Source: Gammaproteobacteria bacterium (GTDB lineage: Bacteria > Pseudomonadota > Gammaproteobacteria > Pseudomonadales > Azotimanducaceae). From it: 64,000 nucleotides of DNA. The notes below the pieces were generated by a model. The model did not search any database. It saw only the letters and a program-made list of their open reading frames with translations, and was not told the DNA's origin. Below, in pieces: positions 9,224 through 17,106 of this stretch; position 1 is the first letter of the stretch, and every line of letters starts with the position of its first letter. The stretch is taken from positions 1 through 64,000 of the forward strand of contig JAPPND010000244.1 of NCBI GenBank assembly GCA_028818795.1, written 5' to 3'. A program made the position numbers and the translations under genes.

Positions 9224-11285
9224 GGAGTACGCACAGGACCTGCTTCAGGATGTACATGCTGAATCGGACGCCGACGGCGAGTTCCTTGAGGACGTCTTTT
9301 TCCAGAAGGCTTGCGACCAACTGACTGAAGCGGGCGAGCTGGAGACGGCGGATCGCGTGTCCTATAGGTCCCCCACACGGGGGATTCGTGTGGATGGATA
9401 TGGCGGCGATCCGTCGGACAGCAGCGGTACGCTGAGTCTCATCATTCTGGACTTCCACGTGTCCCAGACGGTGGGACGCGTCACGGGAAGCGAGATGGAC
9501 ACCCTCTTCCGTCGACTGTCGAACTACCTGCGCTACTCACTGGATGAAGGATGGCGTGATGCCCTGGAGGAGACGAATCCGGCGTTTGGACTCGCGGACC
9601 TGATAGCGCAGCGTTGGTCGGACGTTGCGAAGGTGCGTCTGCTGTTGGTCAGCAATCGAGCCTTGAGCGAACGCGTTGACGGACGCCCGGCTGGAGTCTT
9701 GGAAGGACGGCAAGTCACGTACAGCGTCTGGGACATCCGAAGACTGCATGGCTTCGCAATCGCCGGTGCGGGCCGTGAGGACATGGAGATCGATCTCGTC
9801 GAGCACTTCGGCGGCCCGTTGCCCGTCCTCCCCGCCCAACACACCGCTGGCCAGCACGAGTCCTACTTGGCTGTTATCCCAGGTGAAGTGCTAGCGGACA
9901 TTTACGACCGCTGGGGCGCCCGACTGCTTGAACAGAATGTGCGCGTGTTCCTGCAGGCGCGAGGCAAAGTCAATCGGGGGATCAGACTGACGCTGGAGAA
10001 CGAACCGTCGATGTTCTTCGCGTACAACAACGGCATCACGGCGACGGCCGAGGCAGTGGACATCAGCAACACGGGCGGGCAGCTCCTCCTTCGTCGATTG
10101 AGGAACTTCCAGATCGTGAACGGTGGGCAGACGACGGCGTCCGTCCATGTGGCGCGGCTTCGCGACGTGGACATCTCGCACACGTTCGTGCAGATGAAGC
10201 TGTCAGTCGTTTCCGCCGACCGCGCTACCACTCTTGTGCCGAAGATCTCCGAGTACGCGAACAGTCAGAACCGGGTGAGCGCGGCGGACTTTTTCGCCAA
10301 CCATCCCTTCCACGTGCGCATGGAGGAATTCTCGAGGCGCATTCACGCACCATCGCCAGACGGGAGCTTCCGTCAGAGCAAGTGGTTCTACGAGAGGGCG
10401 CGGGGCCAATATGCGGACGCTAGGGCTCGTTTGACGGCCTCCGAGCGGCGCAAGTTCGACTTGGAGAATCCGCGAAGGCAACTGTTCACGAAAACGGACC
10501 TTGCCAAGTTCATCAATGTCTGGGAGGGGCGTCCCCACGAAGTCAGCCTCGGCGCACAAAAGAACTTCGCCGCGTTTGCGCGCAGGGTGGGACAAGCGTG
10601 GAACAGGTCGCCGAACGACTTCAATGAAGCTTGGTATCGACAAGCCGTAGCCAAAGCGATTGTGTTTCGAGCTGCGGAACGAATGGTATCCGCGCAACCT
10701 TGGTATCAGGGAGGATATCGGGCGAACATCGTTGCATACACGATTGCCAAGGTCGCGCACGATATAGGCGAACAAGGCGGCGGCGTTGATTTCGAGTCCA
10801 TCTGGCGGCGTCAAGCCCTAGGGCCTCGACTTGCTGAGACAATCGCCCACCTTGGCGAGCATGTGCATGACGTTCTAGTCGACCCACCGACCGGTATCCG
10901 CAACGTGACTGAGTGGGCCAAAAAGGAAGGCTGTTGGGATCGAGTGCGCATGCTAGATGTGGCCTTGCCGCCGATGCTTGGCGATGAGTTGATCTCGGTT
11001 GAGGCACAGAAGGACGCAGCGCGAGACGCGCGCCGCGATCAAAGGCAACTGAACGGGATCGAGGCGCAGATCGCGGTGGTGAACGCCGGGAGTGAGTTTT
11101 GGGGGAACGCGCTCAAGTGGGGGCGTTCACGCGAACTTCTGACCGCCACGGAGTACGGGGTTCTTGAAGTGGCAGCGCGCATGCCTCAGCGGACGCCCAC
11201 AGAAAAGCAGTCCGCCAAGGCCGTCGAAGTGCTCGGAAAGCTTCAAAGCGAGGGTTACCAAGCCGCACTGGGCGAAGGCAATTGA
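9213..11285 (+). CDS. AIPR-family (abortive infection phage resistance) protein
   Basis: A 690-residue protein starting at ATG 9213, with AAGGAG just inside the coding region and overlap with DUF4420. AIPR-family landmarks are FFAYNNGITATAEAV (about 268) and NFQIVNGGQTTASV (about 302). Family members (Pfam AIPR) occur in abortive-infection and restriction-like loci. Their biochemical role is not established, though several carry nuclease-like folds. As the last gene of the operon it probably acts with the methyltransferase, MORC, Z1 and DUF4420 proteins. No transmembrane segment. The protein appears full length. Confidence 0.9.
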   Translation: MDLKEYAQDLLQDVHAESDADGEFLEDVFFQKACDQLTEAGELETADRVSYRSPTRGIRVDGYGGDPSDSSGTLSLIILDFHVSQTVGRVTGSEMDTLFRRLSNYLRYSLDEGWRDALEETNPAFGLADLIAQRWSDVAKVRLLLVSNRALSERVDGRPAGVLEGRQVTYSVWDIRRLHGFAIAGAGREDMEIDLVEHFGGPLPVLPAQHTAGQHESYLAVIPGEVLADIYDRWGARLLEQNVRVFLQARGKVNRGIRLTLENEPSMFFAYNNGITATAEAVDISNTGGQLLLRRLRNFQIVNGGQTTASVHVARLRDVDISHTFVQMKLSVVSADRATTLVPKISEYANSQNRVSAADFFANHPFHVRMEEFSRRIHAPSPDGSFRQSKWFYERARGQYADARARLTASERRKFDLENPRRQLFTKTDLAKFINVWEGRPHEVSLGAQKNFAAFARRVGQAWNRSPNDFNEAWYRQAVAKAIVFRAAERMVSAQPWYQGGYRANIVAYTIAKVAHDIGEQGGGVDFESIWRRQALGPRLAETIAHLGEHVHDVLVDPPTGIRNVTEWAKKEGCWDRVRMLDVALPPMLGDELISVEAQKDAARDARRDQRQLNGIEAQIAVVNAGSEFWGNALKWGRSRELLTATEYGVLEVAARMPQRTPTEKQSAKAVEVLGKLQSEGYQAALGEGN

Positions 11286-11533
11286 TTCAAGACGACCCGC
11301 ACTGCGGTGGTGTTCGTGCGGAAGAGGGTCTAGTGAGACCCGTGCGGCGAGCCGCGCCGCCATCTGTTTCGCCGCCTTGGGGCTCGACCATGAGTTGGAG
11401 TACGAGTGAGCCGAGAGTCGCTTGGCCGGACTGCAGCGCATGGTCGGCGGCTGGGGCAAGGGGCCGGGTCGTAGTGCAGGAAACCTCCGCACTCACACGG
11501 AAAGGAACGCACCGTCCAGCACGGGCTTGTCAA
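11286..11533. other. intergenic stretch after the restriction operon
   Basis: No gene is recognisable. A frame ending LDHELEYE near 11409 has some protein character but no start or identifiable family. Confidence 0.4.
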
Positions 11534-12619
11534 CTACCTCGCGGAGTCGTTGGAATCATCGGCATAGGCCGGGTAAGACGCGTCGTCGGCTGATATGGGC
11601 GGGAAATCCGGCCCGACGCGCGGTTGAGTAATCGACGTAACTCCCCTTGTTTTTTGTCCCGCGGGCCTGTAGTTCGATATAGACACGCTCGAGTAGTCTG
11701 CGACCCATGGTCGCCATATCGCCAGCACTCGCACGCAGCTCGAGGAATTGCACGACCTCCCGACGCCGGTGCGCTCGAGGCTCGTGGAAGAGGGCGTTGA
11801 TGCGACCCACGATCCCCCGTCCCCCCCGTCTGGGTCTGGGCCCTGGTCGAGCAGGACGACGCGGACCCGGAAACGCTCGACCGCCTCAAGGTCATCGCGC
11901 GCGAGGTGGTGCTTGACCAGCGTGTCTGCTGCTATCGCGTAGCCGAACATGCTCTTGTCCGAAGCGACCACCATTCCTGCCCACTCAGTACCGTTCAGCA
12001 CCCACGCGCCGCTGTCACCATCTTGGGGCATCGTCGCCATCGCGACGCCCAAGCCAACTGGCAGCAAACCTGTGCGCCGAGCGTGCAGTTGAATGAGACC
12101 GGCCCAGCACGCCCCACCAATCTCGTGCTCAATCACAAGCCCGCCGACCTCGTACGTCTGCTTCCCCGAGCGCGCACCGTCCATTGTCAACAAATCGCCG
12201 TTGCACACGATACCCGCGATACTGCCCGCCACGTTCGTGCTGGGGCTACCGACACCCACAAGCGCAATGTCTATCTCCGTAACACTCCCGCATCCGGCGT
12301 GACACCGCGTGCCGCCGGGCAACGGCGTTGGCGACACCGCTTCCTTCACCGGACCAACATGATTGCCCGAACTCGTAAAGTCACCCGAGGCGCCTACATG
12401 GCCGCAAGTAACCGCAAAGTGGTCGCCCGTCCCATCGTCCTTGAGATAGCCGCCGAGCGTACCCGATCTACCAGTCACCATTGAGGTCAACTCCGACCCT
12501 GGCCCGAAAACGTGCCGCACCTCCGGATGCGTGTTCACCACCGTGAGGATCTCGCAATCCCTAGCGGCGGCAATTAGTCCTTCACGCTCTTCCTGGGTCG
12601 CCGCCGGGGACGCCACCAA
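11534..12619 (-). pseudogene. trypsin-fold serine peptidase with a C-terminal frameshift
   Basis: A chymotrypsin-like peptidase with a full catalytic triad: His in TCGHVG (about residue 74), Asp in EIDIALVG (about 117) and Ser in PQDGDSGAWV (about 203). No signal peptide, so probably cytoplasmic like the trypsin-like domains in bacterial defence proteins. After about residue 265 the reading frame becomes Ser/Arg-rich. The adjacent frame (about 11810 down to the stop at 11556) reads as plausible helix: GRINALFHEPRAHRRREVVQ, then FLELRASAGDMATMGRRLLE. The switch coincides with two C runs (5 C at 11814-11818 and 7 C at 11821-11827). The start is TTG 12619 or GTG 12616. Function and target unknown. 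Confidence 0.6.
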
Positions 12620-13224
12620 CCGCAGCAGAAAGGGCTAAAACGACGCGTTTCTCGGTCGACCGCCGACGAACTCTGTAACCTCTTCGACTGAGCGCGACCT
12701 GTACTCGAAGTCTAGGTGGGCTGCCGACTCGAGACCAACTAGCAGAAGCCCTCCCGCGTTCATCAGCCGACACCAGCCCCGATCGCCTCGGTTCTATCCA
12801 ACGCGACATCGCAACCTCCCCCCAGCAGCCGCCGTCTCCGACACTTCCTGGAACCGCTTCTCAATCCGCATCCTTACCTCCTTCAGTTGCCTCATTCCAA
12901 TCCTGTCCTCTGTATCTCAGCACGCTCTACTACGTCCCGATAACCAACACACCCGACAACTACAGACCCCAGTCCCCCTCTTCCCACTCTTCGTGGCAAG
13001 CTCGCGCCACCTCCAAGTGACTCCGACCTCGCGGACGGACGGTGCCGCAGTTCGATTGCCGTTGACTGACGCCCGAACAACCGTCACCAACCTACTGAAC
13101 ACACTGGCCGCTGTCACCGGTCTGACAGTTCGAACTCGCGGACTGGACTCGCCTCGTTGAACGCGGTCACCCCCGCGCGTATCCTTCTCGACGTTGGTTC
13201 GGAACACGCCCGACGGCTACGGCC
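12620..13224. other. 600-base stretch without a recognisable gene
   Basis: Short open frames exist on both strands, but none shows family motifs, a ribosome binding site or convincing composition. It may contain the promoter and lost 5' end of the trypsin-fold gene. Confidence 0.45.
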
Positions 13225-13500
13225 ATGAAGACGTTTGCCAAAACAGACGCTGATCGTCCCATGCAGCTTGAGGACGCGGTTTGGGTCGATCCCGCCCGTA
13301 TGAGCGGTGTGCCCTGTTTTCGTGGTACGCGCCTTCCCGTACAACAGCTATTCGACTGGATCGAGGACGGCGTTCCGCTGGACGAGTTCCTGCAAGACTT
13401 CCAAGTTGATCGCAGGGCGGCCACCGCCGTCCTGCGCGCCGGAGCGTCGGCCGTCTGCGCCGCCGCAACCCGCAATCCCGACTGCGCCGCTGGCTCCTGA
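13225..13500 (+). CDS. DUF433 family protein, putative antitoxin
   Basis: About 91 residues. The core WVDPARMSGVPCFRGTRLPV followed by QQLFDWIEDGVPLDEFLQDF is diagnostic for DUF433 (typically IxxDPxIxxGxPxIxGTRIPV), a small winged-helix protein usually paired with a PIN-like DUF5615 gene. Here the DUF5615 gene begins 10 bases downstream, giving the canonical two-gene arrangement. It probably acts as antitoxin and autoregulator. The start at ATG 13225 lacks an obvious ribosome binding site; the first 15 residues precede the domain. Confidence 0.85.
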   Translation: MKTFAKTDADRPMQLEDAVWVDPARMSGVPCFRGTRLPVQQLFDWIEDGVPLDEFLQDFQVDRRAATAVLRAGASAVCAAATRNPDCAAGS

Positions 13501-13509
13501 CTCCCGGGC

Positions 13510-13848
13510 GTGAAGGTTCTGCTTGATGTCGGGGTGTCGCCACGCCTGCGCCAGCCTCTCCAGCAGCAGCTCGGCGGTGTCGCGGTCGAGTCCGCGGTCT
13601 ACCACGACTGGCGCTCGCTCCCTGACGGCGAACTCCTGACCGTAGCGGAGCGCGCCGGCTTCACGACCTTGGTTACCGCTGACAAGCGGATGACGGCGGA
13701 ACAGCGGCTTCCGCCCATCGCCATCGTTACGGGCGACAACAACAGCCTCGGGGGACTCCTAGCCGCTGTTTCCACTATCGCCGACGCCATTCGCTCGACT
13801 CTTCCCGGCGAGAGCCGCCTCGTCCCGGTTGCTCGAGTGCGCCGATGA
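13510..13848 (+). CDS. DUF5615 PIN-like toxin
   Basis: 112 residues beginning at GTG 13510 with KVLLDVGVSPRLRQPL, then VYHDWRSLPDGELLTVAERAGFTTLVTADKRM. This matches PIN-like DUF5615 proteins (KxLxDExLsxxL, W...DxxLLxxAxxxGxxLxTxDxxF). Members are thought to be RNases with acidic metal-binding residues. In the first motif the second acidic residue (normally Asp-Glu/Asn) is Gly (LLDVGVS), which may weaken activity. Paired with the DUF433 gene 9 bases upstream. The last 20 residues look unrelated to the family. Confidence 0.78.
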   Translation: MKVLLDVGVSPRLRQPLQQQLGGVAVESAVYHDWRSLPDGELLTVAERAGFTTLVTADKRMTAEQRLPPIAIVTGDNNSLGGLLAAVSTIADAIRSTLPGESRLVPVARVRR

Positions 13849-13891
13849 ACTGCACTCGTCCGCCAACGGCATTCTCCCCGTCGCGTCCGCA

Positions 13892-14239
13892 ATGACCGAC
13901 TGGTCCGACTGCCTCGCCCGAATCGCGCCCCAAGTCGTGCGCATCCAGGCAGCTGATCGAACCGGCACGGGTCTCATCCACTACGGCACGGACGGCGGAG
14001 CCCGGTGCGTCGCCACCGCTCGCCACCTCATGGAACCCGTCCCTGGCCAGCAGAGGCCCTTTCTGGTCATCCACGGCGCCACTCTCTTCCGCTACGGCAT
14101 GTTCATCAAGCCCGCAGAGAAGTGGGGCTTTAACTTACCCATGCTGGCGGCGTTGTCCCGTCCCGCGCGACCGAAAACAAGCGCCTATTGGGAATCCGGG
14201 GACGGCGGGCCAAAGAAGGCGCGTCGGGGCCGCCCCTAG
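13892..14239 (+). pseudogene. N-terminal fragment of a second trypsin-like peptidase
   Basis: The sequence from ATG 13892 reads CLARIAPQVVRIQAADRTGTG, then ARCVATARHLMEPV. This is a typical start of a trypsin-like domain: a GTG glycine-rich turn, then the His-containing strand (here TARHLM). The family-like sequence stops after about 75 residues, where the frame turns into Arg/Pro-rich sequence, and no Asp or GDSG segment follows. The gene is therefore truncated. It lies 1.3 kb from another damaged trypsin-fold gene, in the opposite orientation. No signal peptide. Confidence 0.55.
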
Positions 14240-14300
14240 GAGCCGGTCCCGACCTGCCCGATTCGGCTATAGTGCATTGGCTCGGGTGGGGACGTACGGG

Positions 14301-14594
14301 ATGAACGACACGGGATTCAAGAGCCGCGCTTCGGCGTTCGGTGCCCGTGTTTTCGTCGCCACGTTGATCTTCGCCGCGCCGATCCTGACTATCGGAGCGT
14401 TGGTCGTCGTCGCGCTGAACGACAGGCTCTGGCGGTTCTTCGCGGATTCGGTCGCCACCAACATCCTCGTTCCCTACGGATGGGCTCTCGGTGCCGCGCT
14501 GCTGGTCCTTTCCTTCGCGGCCCTGGTCGGCTACGTGGCGATGTTGATCGCAAGATCGATGGCGCGAACCGGACGAGATTCCCCTCCGACCTAG
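14301..14594 (+). CDS. small two-TM membrane protein
   Basis: About 97 residues from ATG 14301, with two clear hydrophobic segments (VFVATLIFAAPILTIGALVVV and ALGAALLVLSFAALVGYVAML) separated by a short polar loop. The family is not recognised. It ends 4 bases before the first ABC exporter gene and is very likely cotranscribed with it, so it may be an accessory subunit or simply a linked membrane protein. Codon use resembles the following genes. Confidence 0.6.
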   Translation: MNDTGFKSRASAFGARVFVATLIFAAPILTIGALVVVALNDRLWRFFADSVATNILVPYGWALGAALLVLSFAALVGYVAMLIARSMARTGRDSPPT

Positions 14595-14598
14595 TTGT

Positions 14599-17106
14599 AT
14601 GCCGGACCCGCGCAAAAGCGCCGAAGAGGAGTACGCCGAAAGGCGCGCGTTGGCTCGGGCGCTGCCGATCATGGGCGACGGCCCCGTACCCGGGGATCGG
14701 GACCTGACCGTAGCTGACGACCGCGACAACCTGGTCTCGATCGTCAAGCTGTTCCTGCGCTCGTGGCCCTACATCAAGCCGCAGTTCTTCGGTCACTGGA
14801 TCTCCACGGGCGACACCAGCGACGGTTACTCCTACACGTACCTGCCGTTCTTGGTGAGTGCATTGGCTGCGGGGGGCTTTCTCTACTACGACGTTTTCCC
14901 GGCCAACTCCGAACGGCACGTTCTCTATCCACTGGCGGTCTACGCCTGCGTCGCGGGCCTTGGGGTGTGGAGTTGGATCATCGCTTTCAGCGCCAACTCC
15001 AGGTTGCGCGTTGCCGCCACGGTCGGGGCGCTCCTGCTCGCCGCCTACGGCAACGTGGTCGTTGCTCCGGCTGCCATGCCGGAGTTCGCCGCCAGCAAGT
15101 GGATCGCGTGGGTGACGGGTGCCTGCGCGCTCGGCTGGCTGGTGCAGTGTCGATACGCCAACGGGCGGCTCGACGTGCGCGTTCGCGCCTCGACGCACCT
15201 GGTGTACTACTTCTTCATGGTCTACCTGCACAAGCTGATCAATCTGGCGGTCGGTCTCGTGCTCGCCGATCTGCTGTTCCAGTCGATTCTGCAGGCGGAC
15301 CCGGTGATCCCCCTGCTGGCGGACGCCCTCGGCCGGGGCGAGCTGGCGCGGGGCATCCTCGAGGGAACGCTATCCGGCGAGGAGCAGTTCTTCTTCCAGT
15401 GGGTCTACGTCGGGATCAGCGTGACGTTGATCGTGGCCTTGACGCCGCTGCGCATCATGATCGGCGGCGGCGAGTACTCGTGGATCATGTCCGGCACCGG
15501 GGCGGGCTGGTACAGGATCTGGATCCTGCAGCGCATCAACCAGGATCTGCGCACGGCGCTCATTGAACGTTGGCACACACTGTCGCTCAGCTACCACAGC
15601 GACCACCGCACTGGCGACTCGATCTTCCGCATCTACCAGGACAGCGCCCAGGTGACGTCCGTGATCGACACCCTGCTCGGCATCGCGATGCTCATCTTCA
15701 GCTACGCAACTGCGATCTTCCTCTTGTCGCTCCTAAGTCCCTGGATCGGACTCATCATGCTGAGTGTCGTGGTGCCGACGCTGGCCTGGGCGAAGTGGGC
15801 CATGCCGCGCATGCGCACGAAAGCGCTGGCGGCGAGGGCCGCGACTTCCGATGTGACGTCCCGCCTGCAGGAGTCGTTCAGCGCCATCCGGCTGATCAAG
15901 GCATACGGGGCCGAAGACCGCATCCAGAAGCGGCTCGAAGAAGACTCGGTGATCCTGTTCAACACCGCCTACCGGGTCCGGGTCCTTATGGCGCTGGTCG
16001 GCATCATCACGTTCAGCATCGTCGCGGGAGCCATGCTCGCCAGCGAATACCTGGTCGCACGGTGGGCCTACCTGGAGGTGCCGACGTTCTCCGTCGAACT
16101 GATCGCGTTCGTGGGCTTGAGTTTCGTGATCTGGAATCTCACGGCCCATCAGTGGTCGCGGGACGAATTCCAGGGCGCAGCCGCCGGCGTACGCTGGGGC
16201 ATGCAGAAATGGATGGCCGCCCAGGACATCGCCATGGGCCTGAAGCGTGTATTCGATATCCTGGACCTTGAGCCTGATGTCGTGGATGCCGAGGACGCCG
16301 TCCCACTGACCCTTTTCCAGCGGGAAGTGCGGTTCGACAACGTGACCTTCGCCTACGAGCCGGACCGTCCGGTGCTCGACGGCGCCAGTTTCGCCGCCGA
16401 GAGCGGCACCATCACCGCCATCGTGGGTCCCACGGGTTCCGGCAAGAGCACGCTGATGGGGCTCCTGCTGCGCCTCTACGATCCCGAGGCCGGTGCGGTG
16501 TCCATCGACGGCATCGACCTGCGCGGCTACACGGTGGCTTCGCTGCGCGGCAACATCGCCATCGCCCTGCAGGAAAACGTCCTGTTCGCAATGTCGGTCC
16601 GCGACAACATCCGCTACGTCGCCCCGGACGCGGACGAGGAGGAGGTCCGCGAGGCCATCCGCATCGCCTGCATGGAGGACTACGTGGACGCCTTGCCGGA
16701 CGGTCTGGACACCGTCCTCGGCGACCGCGGCGGCCGCATCTCGACCGGCCAGCGCCAGCGACTGTCGATCGCCCGCGCCGTGGTGCGCAACACGCCCTTG
16801 CTGATCCTCGACGAACCCACGGCGGCGCTTGACGCGGCGACCGAGAACCGGGTCATGACGAATCTATCGGAGTGGGCCGCCGGCCGAACGGGCACCGGGG
16901 ACGGGGCGGACAAGCGGGCCATCTTCCTCATCACCCACCGCATCTCCACGATTCGCCGTGCCGACAACATCCTCTATCTCGACGCCGGCCGCATCATCGA
17001 GAACGGCGACCACGACGCCTTGATGGCCCTCGAAGGCGGTCGCTACCGGGCCTTCGTCGAGGCGGAGTCGCATCTTTCCCGGGCGACGGAGGACGCTGGT
17101 TCGTGA
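14599..17106 (+). CDS. ABC exporter, fused membrane/ATPase protein (first half of a pair)
   Basis: 835 residues. An N-terminal region with about four extra hydrophobic segments (roughly residues 80-200) precedes the six-helix exporter domain. The nucleotide-binding domain has Walker A GPTGSGKST (about 609), a signature reading ISTGQRQRLSIARA instead of LSGGQ, Walker B LLILDEPTAALD and the H-loop FLITHRIST. It exports an unknown lipid, peptide or metabolite across the inner membrane. Its stop overlaps the start of a second exporter half (GTGA at 17103-17106), so the two probably form a heterodimer. The extra N-terminal helices are unusual for MsbA-like proteins. Confidence 0.9.
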   Translation: MPDPRKSAEEEYAERRALARALPIMGDGPVPGDRDLTVADDRDNLVSIVKLFLRSWPYIKPQFFGHWISTGDTSDGYSYTYLPFLVSALAAGGFLYYDVFPANSERHVLYPLAVYACVAGLGVWSWIIAFSANSRLRVAATVGALLLAAYGNVVVAPAAMPEFAASKWIAWVTGACALGWLVQCRYANGRLDVRVRASTHLVYYFFMVYLHKLINLAVGLVLADLLFQSILQADPVIPLLADALGRGELARGILEGTLSGEEQFFFQWVYVGISVTLIVALTPLRIMIGGGEYSWIMSGTGAGWYRIWILQRINQDLRTALIERWHTLSLSYHSDHRTGDSIFRIYQDSAQVTSVIDTLLGIAMLIFSYATAIFLLSLLSPWIGLIMLSVVVPTLAWAKWAMPRMRTKALAARAATSDVTSRLQESFSAIRLIKAYGAEDRIQKRLEEDSVILFNTAYRVRVLMALVGIITFSIVAGAMLASEYLVARWAYLEVPTFSVELIAFVGLSFVIWNLTAHQWSRDEFQGAAAGVRWGMQKWMAAQDIAMGLKRVFDILDLEPDVVDAEDAVPLTLFQREVRFDNVTFAYEPDRPVLDGASFAAESGTITAIVGPTGSGKSTLMGLLLRLYDPEAGAVSIDGIDLRGYTVASLRGNIAIALQENVLFAMSVRDNIRYVAPDADEEEVREAIRIACMEDYVDALPDGLDTVLGDRGGRISTGQRQRLSIARAVVRNTPLLILDEPTAALDAATENRVMTNLSEWAAGRTGTGDGADKRAIFLITHRISTIRRADNILYLDAGRIIENGDHDALMALEGGRYRAFVEAESHLSRATEDAGS

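Noticed and set aside
12582-12809. Short minus-strand frame upstream of the trypsin-fold gene
   Set aside because: Arg/Ser-rich with no motif; it might be a lost N-terminus but nothing supports that.
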